Made by a program: the position numbers and the translations under genes. The notes below the pieces were generated by a model, which was not told the origin of the DNA, did not search any database, and was given only the letters and a program-made list of their open reading frames with translations. This document shows, one piece after another, positions 16,459-25,113 of a DNA stretch of 64,000 bases (the first letter of the stretch is position 1; each line of letters opens with the position of its first letter). This DNA comes from Ferrovibrio xuzhouensis (GTDB taxonomy: Bacteria > Pseudomonadota > Alphaproteobacteria > Ferrovibrionales > Ferrovibrionaceae): the NCBI RefSeq assembly GCF_042648965.1, contig NZ_JBHRYJ010000001.1, positions 1,054,001 through 1,118,000 of the forward strand, in the 5' to 3' direction.

Positions 16459-18689
16459 TGACCCAGGATCGCAAACCCTGGCGCGACCAGGTCGCCGAAG
16501 AAATGACCCGCCAGATCGAAGCCGGCACGGCCCCCTGGCAGAAGCCGTGGCGTGCTGGCGAGGTCATGACTGGCCCTTTCAACCCGACCAGTGGGAAGCC
16601 CTACCGGGGCATCAATCGTATCTGGCTCGATATGCAGGGCCACGAAGATCCCCGCTGGTTGACTTACGACCAGGCGACGGCCGCCGGCGCACAGGTCCGC
16701 AAGGGCGAGCGCAGCACGACCGTCGAATACTGGAAATGGACCGAGCGGCAACCAGTTCGCGACGCCGCCGGCAATGCCGTTCTCGATGACGACGGCCGGC
16801 AGGTCCACCAAGAATCTCAGCTGACCCGCCCGAAAGTATTCTATGCGCGGGTTTTCAACGCCGAACAGATCGACGGCCTGGCCCCATATAAGGCGCCCGA
16901 GCTGGATCAGAACCCGGTGGGTGCGGTCGCGGACATCTTCTACCGGCTCGATGAAACCGTGCGTGATGCCATAACCGGCAGTTTGACCCCTACGGAGCTG
17001 GGCTTCATCCATGACCAGCAGGATCGGGCGTTTTACGACCCCGTCCGCGACAACATCCACCTGCCCGAGCCGCAGCGGTTCAAGAGCGACTACGAGTATG
17101 CTGCGACCGCACTCCACGAGCTGGGGCACGCCACCGGCCACAAGAGCCGCATGGATCGCCAATTCGGCCCATTCGGGTCCGAAACATACGCCCGCGAAGA
17201 ACTGCGTGCCGAGATGGCCAGCTACATCACAAGTCGGTCGTTCGGTCTGGGGCATTACCCGGAGCGTCATGCCAGCTACCTCGCGAGCTGGTTGAAGGTC
17301 ATCAAGGAAGACAAAAACGCCCTGTTTCAGGCCGCCCGGGATGCCGATCGGATTGCCACGTGGATTCTAGAGCCGGAGAAGCGGCAGCAAATCGAGCTGG
17401 AAATGAAGGCCCAGCGGAAAGGGGAAGCAATGGACAAGGCCGAAGAGAAGCAGCAGCAGGAAGCAGCGTCTGACCAGAAGAAGTCGAAAATCTGGCTCAA
17501 TGTTCCCTATGCCGATAAGGATGATGCCAAGGCGGCGGGCGCACGCTGGGATCGGCAACACAAGAGCTGGTATGCCCGCGAGGGAGTGGACATGGCCGCC
17601 TTCTCAAAGTGGCGCAGCGCGGCCGCACCGACAGCCGCAGACAGCCTGTCGCCGACCGAAGAATTTGCTACGTTCCTGCAGCAGCACGGCGTCATCCTCA
17701 AAGGGCGGCCGGAGATTGACGGCACCTGGCACCGAGCCCCACTCGAGGACGATAAAGCAGGCGCGAAAAGCGCATCCTACCGAGCTTTCCTTGATGGCCG
17801 ACCGAACGGCCAGATCCACAACTACAAGACTGGCCAGACGCATATGTGGGTTGCCGGCGGGCCAGCGCCAACGCCAGAAGAGCTGTCTGCGCTGAAATCA
17901 CAGGCAGCCGCGACTAGCGAACGCCGGCGGCAGGAACTGGAGGCGACGCATGCTGAAGTCGAAAAGCAGGCAAATGATCTTTGGGACAAGGCTCGACTAC
18001 GCCCCAGTACGCCGCCGAACCGCGGCTATCTGAACAGTAAGCAGGTCGAAGCTGAAGGCTTACGGTTCGACCCAGAATTGCCGGTCATCTATGTGCCGAT
18101 GCGTGACATAGACGGTCGCCTGCATTCCATCCAGATGATCAACGAAGATGACGGAACAAAGTCGTTTATGAAGGGTGGTCGCATGCAGGGGTTGATGCAT
18201 GTGATTGGCGACCAGAAACTGATGGAGAAAGGTCCCCTCATTGTCTGCGAGGGGTATTCCACTGGTGGCAGCCTGTCGAAGCTCACGGGCCTGCCGGTCG
18301 TGGTCGCCTTCAACGCCGGCAATCTGGAGCTGGTGACGAAGGCCTTGCGTGAGAAATATCCGCAAGCGCGCATGGCGGTCGCAGCCGACGACGATCACAA
18401 GCTGGAGGGTAAGCCGATCGGCAATGTCGGCATGACGAAGGCAGCCGCGGCCGCGGCTGCAGTCGGGGCCGATCTGATCGTTCCGCCGCTCCGGCCGGAA
18501 GAGAAGGCCAAAGGGCTGACTGACTGGAACGATTTGTATGTCGAACGCGGAGAGTTCTTTGCCTTCGAAGCTATGCGGAAGGCGTACCCGCGTCGACCAC
18601 AGCAGACTCAGAAGCTCGACCAGGAGAACAAGGGCCCAGGTTTCATTAGCCGGACCATGGGCCGCGTCAAGGAAGGAATGGGCCTTTGA
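16458..18689 (+). CDS. ArdC-like antirestriction / zincin protein fused to a Toprim domain (TraC-type)
   Basis: A 743-residue multidomain protein. An ArdC N-terminal ssDNA-binding domain (~5-130, W-Q-K-P-W and NPTSGKPYRGINRIWL) precedes a zincin-like metallopeptidase with HELGHATGH (~220). DUF5710 follows (~344-375, NVPYADKDDAKAAGARWD), then a helical stretch and a Toprim domain (~560-690) with V-C-E-G-Y-S-T and A-A-D-D-D-H. ArdC proteins protect incoming ssDNA from restriction. TraC-type primases travel with the transferred strand and prime its copying. It overlaps the next gene by 4 bp. Confidence 0.85.
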   Translation: MTQDRKPWRDQVAEEMTRQIEAGTAPWQKPWRAGEVMTGPFNPTSGKPYRGINRIWLDMQGHEDPRWLTYDQATAAGAQVRKGERSTTVEYWKWTERQPVRDAAGNAVLDDDGRQVHQESQLTRPKVFYARVFNAEQIDGLAPYKAPELDQNPVGAVADIFYRLDETVRDAITGSLTPTELGFIHDQQDRAFYDPVRDNIHLPEPQRFKSDYEYAATALHELGHATGHKSRMDRQFGPFGSETYAREELRAEMASYITSRSFGLGHYPERHASYLASWLKVIKEDKNALFQAARDADRIATWILEPEKRQQIELEMKAQRKGEAMDKAEEKQQQEAASDQKKSKIWLNVPYADKDDAKAAGARWDRQHKSWYAREGVDMAAFSKWRSAAAPTAADSLSPTEEFATFLQQHGVILKGRPEIDGTWHRAPLEDDKAGAKSASYRAFLDGRPNGQIHNYKTGQTHMWVAGGPAPTPEELSALKSQAAATSERRRQELEATHAEVEKQANDLWDKARLRPSTPPNRGYLNSKQVEAEGLRFDPELPVIYVPMRDIDGRLHSIQMINEDDGTKSFMKGGRMQGLMHVIGDQKLMEKGPLIVCEGYSTGGSLSKLTGLPVVVAFNAGNLELVTKALREKYPQARMAVAADDDHKLEGKPIGNVGMTKAAAAAAAVGADLIVPPLRPEEKAKGLTDWNDLYVERGEFFAFEAMRKAYPRRPQQTQKLDQENKGPGFISRTMGRVKEGMGL

Positions 18690-18913
18690 CGGCCCTTCCT
18701 GCCCGTCGTGTCCGGCGCCGGCCGATTTCGGCTTGGCGCCGGCGCCTGCGGGAAATCGACTGGGGGTTCTGGCTTCTTCTGGCCTCCATGGTCGCAGCAG
18801 CCAGCAGCCCCTTCGTCGCCGGTGCCGGCCTTCGCTTCGCGGTCGCCCTGCCCCTCTATTGGCTTGGCTATGAAGACCAGGCCATGAAATTTGCCCTGAA
18901 CGCGCATTGGTGA
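18686..18913 (+). CDS. Small predicted membrane protein
   Basis: A 75-residue protein with a strongly basic N-terminus (RRVRRRPISAWRRRLR) and two hydrophobic segments (~27-42 and ~48-62). It starts at TTG 18686, overlapping the ArdC stop as TTGA, and overlaps the region of the next start. No family recognised. Tight packing supports it, though a TTG start is weak evidence. Confidence 0.45.
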   Translation: MTALPARRVRRRPISAWRRRLREIDWGFWLLLASMVAAASSPFVAGAGLRFAVALPLYWLGYEDQAMKFALNAHW

Positions 18914-18918
18914 TCGCC

Positions 18919-19413
18919 ATGGCGCATACGAATGATGCGGGCGGCCGCGGCCGCCATGCCCACGAGAACCAGGTGCTGCAGGTCATCGTCCTGGCCTCGC
19001 ACGTATTTGATATCCCCCATCACTGGATCACAGGCCGCGATCGGCGTGCACGGCCGTTTGAAGCGCGCGCGGCGGCCATGGCGGTTGCTCGGAAGCTGAC
19101 CGGCGCGAGCTATCCGGCTCTGGGGGAAATATTCGGCCGCCGCGAACATACGACGGTCATGAATGCCGTCGGCCAAGTACCGGTTTTGCGGATCAGGTCG
19201 CCACGCTTCGATCGGCGGTTCGTGAAGCTGCAGGAGCTGGCTAAGGCGGTTGCCGATCGTCCCGGCATCCTCGATGACGGCTGTGCCGGCGTTGACGCAT
19301 TCAATGACCTGGTGCTGGCCCTGCTCCGGGCCAGAAACCTCGATGCATCACGCACGGCGGTCATCGTTCAAGCATTCATGCCCGACCAGCTCGCCACAGG
19401 GGATACGCCATGA
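18919..19413 (+). CDS. Stand-alone DnaA domain IV-like DNA-binding protein
   Basis: A 164-residue protein. Residues ~35-100 match the DnaA C-terminal DNA-binding domain: GRDRRARPFEARAAAMA, a helix-turn-helix (LTGASYPALGEIFG) and REHTTVMNAV, close to the DnaA signature R-D-H-S-T-V. The AAA+ ATPase and DnaB-contact domains of true DnaA are absent, so it is not an initiator by itself. It may bind DnaA-box-like sites in the element to aid replication, segregation or gene control. Start ATG 18919 is preferred; GTG 18910 would overlap the upstream stop. Confidence 0.75.
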   Translation: MAHTNDAGGRGRHAHENQVLQVIVLASHVFDIPHHWITGRDRRARPFEARAAAMAVARKLTGASYPALGEIFGRREHTTVMNAVGQVPVLRIRSPRFDRRFVKLQELAKAVADRPGILDDGCAGVDAFNDLVLALLRARNLDASRTAVIVQAFMPDQLATGDTP

Positions 19414-19748
19414 CCAAGGGTGCGGACCTGATCCTTTTCGCGGGGGCGCGGGACAGCGAGGCCTATATCGCTTTCGGTGCGTCCCATGCCTTCCGCACCG
19501 ACCCGATCGTGATAGTGCCCTGGGAGCATTCCAGCGTCCCTGGGCGGCCGTTGGCCTGGTGGCACTGTCCGGACTGGGAGGCGCTGATGGTCAACCTCAG
19601 GCGCGTCACCTGCCCTCGGCAGCTTCAGGCCATGGTCCGCTCTGCCATCGATTCCGGCGGGCCGGCTCTGGTGGCCAGCCGGAACGCCGGTTCGGGGCCG
19701 ATTCCGGGCACACCGGCCAATCCGGCGCTGCCCGGTCGGGCGGCCTGA
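19410..19748 (+). CDS. Hypothetical protein
   Basis: A 112-residue soluble protein whose start overlaps the DnaA-like gene by 4 bp (ATGA). The N-terminal half alternates strands and helices (ADLILFAGARDSEAYIAFG, then VIVPWEHSS). The tail is Gly/Pro/Ala-rich and probably disordered. No family recognised. Coupling suggests it works with the DnaA-like protein. Confidence 0.5.
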   Translation: MTKGADLILFAGARDSEAYIAFGASHAFRTDPIVIVPWEHSSVPGRPLAWWHCPDWEALMVNLRRVTCPRQLQAMVRSAIDSGGPALVASRNAGSGPIPGTPANPALPGRAA

Positions 19749-19814
19749 CGACAGGCGCAATACCACAAACGTGTCACGTTCCGGGATTTCCTCGAGACGA
19801 CAGGGGGTTAAGAA

Positions 19815-21047
19815 ATGACGGTCTACCTGGTTGGTGGCAAAGCCATTCGTTCCGATCACACCGATTTCGAGGCTGCACTGGCGGCCGTTTATCGGGGGAA
19901 AGACCGCCCGCGGTGTCTGTGCCGGCAGCCCGGCGTCGAGATGTACATCGCGAGGGTCCAGGGCAAGCACATCCTCAAGCGGATGCCGAATACCGGCAGC
20001 GACCATAACCCAGGGTGCGACAGCTACGAGCCACCGGCCGAACTGTCAGGCCTGGGCGAGGTGATGGGCGCCGCCATCCATGAAGACCCCGACCAAAATG
20101 TCACGGCCTTGAAGCTGGACTTCTCCCTTTCCAAGCAGCCCGGGCGGGCAGCGCCGACGCCGGGAACTGGTGAATCGGACTCGGTCCGCACGGATGGCGC
20201 CAAGCTGACCCTACGGGGCACGCTGCATTACCTGTGGGAGCAAGCCGGCTTCAATCGGTGGGCGCCAGCGATGTCCGGCAAGCGCTCCTGGGGCGTGATC
20301 CGGAAGTACATCCTGCAGGCGGCGGCAGACAAAACCGCTAAGGGCGCCGGCCTCAGCGATCTGATCTTCATCCCCGAACCGTTCTATCCCGAACGGCAGG
20401 CGGAAATCGCCCAGCGTCGCATTGCCAGGGTGATGAAGGTCACCGCGGCAAGCAATGGAGCCGCCAAGGCGACGCAAAAGCTGATGATCGTCATCGGCGA
20501 AGTGAAGGAAATCGCGCCTTCCCGCTACGGCCATAAGGTGGTGTTCAAACACCTGCCTGACTGGCATTTCATGCTGAACGAGGATCTGCACAAGCGGCTG
20601 CAGAAGCGGTTCTCGACCGAGCTGAATCTGTGGGATGCGGTCGATGGTAGCCACCTGGTGCTGTTCGGCACCTTCGGCGTCGGCGGGACCGGATTCCCCA
20701 ACCTGCAGGAGCTGGCCCTGATGACGACAGCGGAGAGCTGGCTGCCCTTCGAGAGCCTGTATGAGCAGATGCTGCTCGATGCGCTGATCAACGGCCGCCG
20801 CCGATTTATGAAGGGACTGCGGTATAACTTGACCTCGTCGCGGCCGCTCGCCTCGGCCGTGCTGACCGACACACAGCATGGTCCGACTGCGCTGTACATC
20901 ATTCCGCCTGGCGCCAGCGAGGACTTTACCGGCGCCATCGACCAGCTGGTGGCTGAGAGCAAGCTGACCTCATGGATCTGGTCGGCCGGCACCGGCGAGA
21001 TGCCGGCATTGCCACCAGCCGGTACGAAGCTCGCCCATGCGAGCTGA
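19815..21047 (+). CDS. DUF1173-family protein
   Basis: A 410-residue protein. The N-terminal PRCLCRQPGVEMYIARVQG and the conserved HNPGCDSYEPP carry three cysteines that may bind metal. Later features are LTLRGTLHYLWEQAGFNRW and WSAGTGEMPALPP at the end. This pattern fits DUF1173, a family I recall from proteobacterial plasmids and integrative elements, function unknown. Steady linkage to relaxase genes suggests a DNA-transfer role. A 66-bp gap precedes it, with GGGGG near the ATG. Confidence 0.75.
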   Translation: MTVYLVGGKAIRSDHTDFEAALAAVYRGKDRPRCLCRQPGVEMYIARVQGKHILKRMPNTGSDHNPGCDSYEPPAELSGLGEVMGAAIHEDPDQNVTALKLDFSLSKQPGRAAPTPGTGESDSVRTDGAKLTLRGTLHYLWEQAGFNRWAPAMSGKRSWGVIRKYILQAAADKTAKGAGLSDLIFIPEPFYPERQAEIAQRRIARVMKVTAASNGAAKATQKLMIVIGEVKEIAPSRYGHKVVFKHLPDWHFMLNEDLHKRLQKRFSTELNLWDAVDGSHLVLFGTFGVGGTGFPNLQELALMTTAESWLPFESLYEQMLLDALINGRRRFMKGLRYNLTSSRPLASAVLTDTQHGPTALYIIPPGASEDFTGAIDQLVAESKLTSWIWSAGTGEMPALPPAGTKLAHAS

Positions 21048-21049
21048 CC

Positions 21050-21382
21050 ATGGCCGCCACCAACCGCAAACTGGTCAAATCGTACTTTATGCCGGCAGAG
21101 CATGCCGAGCTCGAGCGCCTGGTGCTGCAGACCGGCTTGTCTGCCTCTGAACTTGTGCGCCGCCTGTTCGTCGGCCGCGGCCCGCTGCCCTCTGTCGAGA
21201 ATCATCAGGTCGTGCGCGACCTGATGAAAATCAATGCCGATCTGGCTCGCCTCGGCAACCTCCTGAAGCTGACGCTCGATGACAGCGATTTTAATCCGCC
21301 CGCCGGCGTCGACCTGCAGGGGCTGTTTCAAGATGTGCGGGAAGCCCAGCAGCTTCTCAAAGCCAAAATCGCCAATCTTTAA
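21050..21382 (+). CDS. traJ: TraJ/MobC-type relaxosome protein
   Basis: A 110-residue protein with an N-terminal ribbon-helix-helix-like region (~8-45, KSYFMPAEHAELERLVLQTG then SASELVRRLFVG) and a helical MobC-like segment (MKINADLARLGNLLKLTL), typical of relaxosome accessory proteins. IncP TraJ binds the oriT inverted repeat and recruits TraI. It lies 17 bp upstream of traI. ATG 21050 is chosen over an in-frame extension into the DUF1173 gene. Confidence 0.8.
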   Translation: MAATNRKLVKSYFMPAEHAELERLVLQTGLSASELVRRLFVGRGPLPSVENHQVVRDLMKINADLARLGNLLKLTLDDSDFNPPAGVDLQGLFQDVREAQQLLKAKIANL

Positions 21383-21399
21383 AATCTGCGAGGCTACCG

Positions 21400-23865
21400 A
21401 TGATCGCCAAGCGCATCGACATTGAGCCGGAAAACGACAATTACGAGCGGCTGGCAGATTACATCGCAGCCGCGCCGGAGGAAGGCGAGAAGCTGGACGA
21501 TCTGTGGATCGTCAACTGCGACGCCGGCGAGACGCTTGATGATCTTCCTCTGGCGAAAAAAGAGATCAAGGCGACACAGGCGCTCAATCAAACCGCAAAG
21601 TCGGGCAAAACCTATCATCTGATGGTCAGTTTCCGGGACGAACGCCCATCACCGGAAGCGCTGCGCGACATCGAGCGCGAGTTCGCCCAAGCCCTCGGGT
21701 TTGGCGAGCACCAGCGCATCGCCGGCACGCACATCAATACCGAGAATTTCCACCTGCATATTGCGATAAACAAAATCCATCCGGTGACGCTGAAGGTGCA
21801 CATGCCCTTCCGGGACTTCAAGGTGCTGGAAAAAGTCAGCCGGGAAATGGAAAAGAAATACGCCCTGAAGCTGGATCTCGGCCGAGCCGATAAGATTGAG
21901 CCCGAGAAGCAGGCTGCCCGGGCTCGAGATAAGGAGGCCCACACCTGGGAACAGAGTTTCGATAGCTACGTCCGCGAAGAAGCGGCGGATTTGTTGGCCG
22001 CCCTCGATGCCGCCAGGGGGTGGCAAGATCTACATGCGGCCTTCGGCCGCTTCGACCTCGAGCTGCGGCTGCGCGGCAACGGCCTGGTGATCGCCAATGC
22101 TTCTGGCACCGAGATGATCAAGGCCAGCGCGCTGGACCGGAAATTCTCGAAAGCGGCCCTCGAGCACAAGCTGGGCACCTTCATTGCTCCCGGAGATGAT
22201 CTCGAGCTCGAGGACGGGACGACAGAAGGACAGTCTCACGAGTTACCTGTTGACCAGGCTGCCCAACCGACCTCGGCCGTGGCCGGTGGTCAACATGGTG
22301 CTGGCGCTGGGTCCGCCCCTGACGCCTCGGGCTCCACGGCCAGGCTCGAGCCTCGCGCGACCAGGCCAGGATTTAAGGCTCGCCTGCAATTGCACCAGGC
22401 CGAAATATCCGCTGCCTTTCAATCAGCCCAGGATTGGCAGCAGCTCCATACCGAGCTGGCGCGCTATGGCATGGTCCTTCGGCCGCGGGGCAACGGCCTG
22501 ACGATCGCCAACGCCAATGGCAAAGGCATGATCAAGGCCAGTGCGCTGCATCGGAATTTCTCGATGGCAGCCGTGCAGGGCCGGCTTGGACCCTTCCAGA
22601 CGGCGCAGCAGGTCCAGGCAGCCGGTCGGCAGCAGCCGACAAGGTCAGGGGCTGCGCCAGCCCCCCTGCCCCGTCCGGCTCGTCCGCCTCGGCCGGTGAA
22701 GCGGTATCGTCCGCGGCCGATCACCAGGTTTCCAGGCCAGCACCGCCTCTGGCGCCAGTACATGGCGACCAAAGGCAAGCGGCGCGAATCCTTGGCCGTG
22801 AAGGCCTTCCATACCTGGAAGGAGTTCCTGCAGGCCGAGGCGCTGAACGATCCACTGGCCATGGCGATCATTGTGGCCCAGAAGAAGCTGCTGGAAGCCC
22901 TGAACCCGTTCTCCATCCTGCAGCCGCGGGGAAATATCCCTGGGGGGAGTTTCCTGCCCGCTGCAGGGCCCCGGCCCTCGATCAGCGCCGCCCGTCTGTC
23001 CCGCAGCGGCCTGCAGCCGCCCCAGGGCGCCGCAGTAGCCCAGAATCCCCCGGGACCAGGCAATCAGCAGCTCGCCGCCGGTAATAACGCCCAGGGACTC
23101 CAGAATGGGCCTCAGGGCGTCTCTTCCGGCGAACCGCTCTCTACCAGCCAGCAATCGCCATCCCCTACTCAACGGCCAAATATGGCGGCACAGGGTCTAA
23201 ATCCGTCCCCCAGACAGGCAGCAGGGTGGGCCAGGCAGCCGTCAGAGGACGAACGCCAGCTCCTGACGGCCGCCGCCAAAGCGGCAGAGGGCAAGGTGCT
23301 GCCGGTCGACCGGCACTGGACCGACCAGGCGCTAGCCGCCCGGCCGGGCCTCTCCGATCATCAGCAGGCCGTTGTCCGGTCCGTTGTCGATCGGCGGCTT
23401 GGGCTTGTTGTCGACGGCGACCAGATCGAGCGCCTGCAGACCCTGGCCACGGTGCGGGACGCCTTCGCGGCGGCCGGCCTGCGGGTTGTCGGCGTCGCCA
23501 CCTCCGACAATGCCTCGAAGACCTTGCAGGACGCTACGGGCATCACGAGCGGCAGTCTGCATGTCCTGGGTCGGCTGCTTGCCAAAGGTGATCTACAGTT
23601 GGGCCAGCATGACGTCCTAGTGGTTGAAGCCAACAAGATTCACGCGAAGCAGATCATCCGCCTTTTGGAAGCCGCAGCTCCGACCGGCGCCCGTGTTGTG
23701 CTGGCAGGCGACGGTAAGGGCTCAACTGGACCTGCGTGGGCTATGCGCCTCCTAGCTGGTCACCTGCAGGTCGATGGCGGCCTAGCTGTAGATGATCGCC
23801 GACGCGATGCATCAAGTACACACAGCATTGCCGAGATCGCCGAAGGTCCCGCTATTGTCATTTAG
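21400..23865 (+). CDS. traI: TraI-type (MOBP) relaxase with duplicated middle modules and a degenerate helicase-like tail
   Basis: An 821-residue protein that nicks oriT and leads the strand into the recipient. Y21 (LADYIAAA) is the likely catalytic tyrosine. The three-His metal motif is at ~111-122 (THINTENFHLHIAINK), with SFRDERPSPEALRD before it. Two similar modules lie at ~215-270 and ~360-405 (both with RGNGLxIANAxG and MIKASAL). After a Pro/Gln-rich linker, ~665-805 resembles the first lobe of TraA-type SF1 helicases, but Walker A is gone and Walker B reads LVVEANK in place of V-V-D-E-A. It should be a working relaxase without that helicase activity. Confidence 0.88.
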   Translation: MIAKRIDIEPENDNYERLADYIAAAPEEGEKLDDLWIVNCDAGETLDDLPLAKKEIKATQALNQTAKSGKTYHLMVSFRDERPSPEALRDIEREFAQALGFGEHQRIAGTHINTENFHLHIAINKIHPVTLKVHMPFRDFKVLEKVSREMEKKYALKLDLGRADKIEPEKQAARARDKEAHTWEQSFDSYVREEAADLLAALDAARGWQDLHAAFGRFDLELRLRGNGLVIANASGTEMIKASALDRKFSKAALEHKLGTFIAPGDDLELEDGTTEGQSHELPVDQAAQPTSAVAGGQHGAGAGSAPDASGSTARLEPRATRPGFKARLQLHQAEISAAFQSAQDWQQLHTELARYGMVLRPRGNGLTIANANGKGMIKASALHRNFSMAAVQGRLGPFQTAQQVQAAGRQQPTRSGAAPAPLPRPARPPRPVKRYRPRPITRFPGQHRLWRQYMATKGKRRESLAVKAFHTWKEFLQAEALNDPLAMAIIVAQKKLLEALNPFSILQPRGNIPGGSFLPAAGPRPSISAARLSRSGLQPPQGAAVAQNPPGPGNQQLAAGNNAQGLQNGPQGVSSGEPLSTSQQSPSPTQRPNMAAQGLNPSPRQAAGWARQPSEDERQLLTAAAKAAEGKVLPVDRHWTDQALAARPGLSDHQQAVVRSVVDRRLGLVVDGDQIERLQTLATVRDAFAAAGLRVVGVATSDNASKTLQDATGITSGSLHVLGRLLAKGDLQLGQHDVLVVEANKIHAKQIIRLLEAAAPTGARVVLAGDGKGSTGPAWAMRLLAGHLQVDGGLAVDDRRRDASSTHSIAEIAEGPAIVI

Positions 23866-24172
23866 GCTTCCACATATTACAGCCGCGGAAATCAGGGGGT
23901 CACAGTATGCAGTAGCGGAAAATTCGGTTGCCAAGCAAACACCCAGCCTTGCCGGCGAGGATCTCATCCAAAAACCGGGCCTATCTTCGAATCTACGTCA
24001 TTGTATTCGTGATAGAGACATGAACATACAGGGACGTTCCGATATTAGGATGTCCCTGTAGTGGCGTGCCAGTATTGCTTAATCGATCTTGGATCAGCGG
24101 TTCTCGATCTGACCAGAATCCGTCAGGCAAATTTCGTCACGAGGATGTGACATGAAGGAAACTTCTCATTCC
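23866..24172. other. Noncoding junction between transfer and cargo modules
   Basis: About 300 bp with no convincing gene, AT-richer than its flanks. It separates the last plus-strand transfer gene from the first minus-strand cargo gene. Its only clear structure is the inverted repeat at 24027-24060. Stop codons are frequent in all frames and no ribosome-site/ATG pair stands out. Confidence 0.6.
24027..24060. repeat. Inverted repeat at the transfer/cargo junction
   Basis: TACAGGGAC (24027-24035) and GTCCCTGTA (24052-24060) are perfect 9-bp arms. Pairing can extend imperfectly inward (GTTCC against GGAT). No T-run follows, so it is not a typical terminator. It could be a recombination site, the scar of a lost mobile element, or an operator. 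Confidence 0.5.
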
Positions 24173-24838
24173 CTAGGTCCCGCCCGTACGGGATGTGGCT
24201 GATGCGGTGAGATTCGGAATCCAGGCCGGCGTCCGACTGGCATAGTCTTCATAATGATCGCCATATGTGGTGCGGATTTCGCGCTCTTCGATTGCGGCCA
24301 GCCGGACATACATGACGACGAGAACCGGGAACATCAGCACGGTCAGAATGGTCGGCCACTGGAACAGGAAGCCCAACATGATGACGACAAAGGCCACATA
24401 CTGAGGGTGCCGGATATAGGAATACGGGCCTGTTTTAGCAAGTGCTCCTGCCTTTTGAGCCGCATGGAGCACAGCCCACGATGCTGACAGAAGCAGAAAA
24501 CCAAACGCGATGAGAATGCTGCTCAGGACATGCAATATACCAAAATGCGGATCGCCCTTAAGGCCTAAGGCAATCCACCAGAGGTGCCCGGCTTGATGGG
24601 AAAGCAGATCAAGGCCAGGGTAGCGACTCTGGAGCCAACCGGAGATCAGGAAGATCGTGACAGGAATACCGTACATCTCGACAAACAGGGCGATGATGAA
24701 AGCCGAGAACGCCCCGAATGTGCGCCAATCCCGTGCGGTCTTTGGTTTCGTGAAGCTCAGAGCGAACAGGATGAAGACGGCGCTGTTTGCAAAGACCAGG
24801 AACCAGAGGCCATAGGCTGATGACGTATGTTCAGTCAT
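24173..24838 (-). CDS. Isoprenylcysteine carboxyl methyltransferase (ICMT)-like membrane protein
   Basis: A 221-residue polytopic membrane protein with at least five hydrophobic helices. The C-terminal block holds the ICMT/PEMT motifs GPYSYIRHPQY (~139-149) and EEREI with YGDHYEDYASRTPAWIP, which bind S-adenosylmethionine and the acceptor. Bacterial members methylate small thiols or lipids; the substrate here is unknown. ATG 24838 overlaps the DUF2933 stop by one base, so the two are coupled. The family is often seen with DUF2933 and copper genes. Confidence 0.8.
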   Translation of the reverse strand: MTEHTSSAYGLWFLVFANSAVFILFALSFTKPKTARDWRTFGAFSAFIIALFVEMYGIPVTIFLISGWLQSRYPGLDLLSHQAGHLWWIALGLKGDPHFGILHVLSSILIAFGFLLLSASWAVLHAAQKAGALAKTGPYSYIRHPQYVAFVVIMLGFLFQWPTILTVLMFPVLVVMYVRLAAIEEREIRTTYGDHYEDYASRTPAWIPNLTASATSRTGGT

Positions 24839-25083
24839 TATGAGCCTGCCTTTCCCGACGTCCCGTCCACCCCAGAATGATCGTGGCCGCGTTGGCCGCC
24901 CTGGTTGCCGTGATGATGGAAGAAGTGCATGAGCGGGCAGGCAAGGATGAGGAGATACGGCAAAGCGCCGAAGAAGTGTGCGCGATGCTCGGAGATCAGG
25001 AAGAACCCGGCGACGACCAGAAAGCCAATCAGGACTAGGCTGGATCTGGAGCGCCACCAAGGCGTATTTTTGTTAGCATTCAT
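24838..25083 (-). CDS. DUF2933 small membrane protein
   Basis: An 81-residue protein with two hydrophobic stretches (~15-28 and ~38-52), the second ending CPLMHFFHHHG, then a Gly/His-rich tail. The C-P-L-M-H and HHH cluster is typical of DUF2933 and suggests metal contact, though function is unknown. It shares one base with the downstream methyltransferase gene and follows the cytochrome gene by about 30 bp. Confidence 0.8.
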   Translation of the reverse strand: MNANKNTPWWRSRSSLVLIGFLVVAGFFLISEHRAHFFGALPYLLILACPLMHFFHHHGNQGGQRGHDHSGVDGTSGKAGS

Positions 25084-25113
25084 GTGAAAATCCTCAATGA
25101 GCCGTGATCGGCA

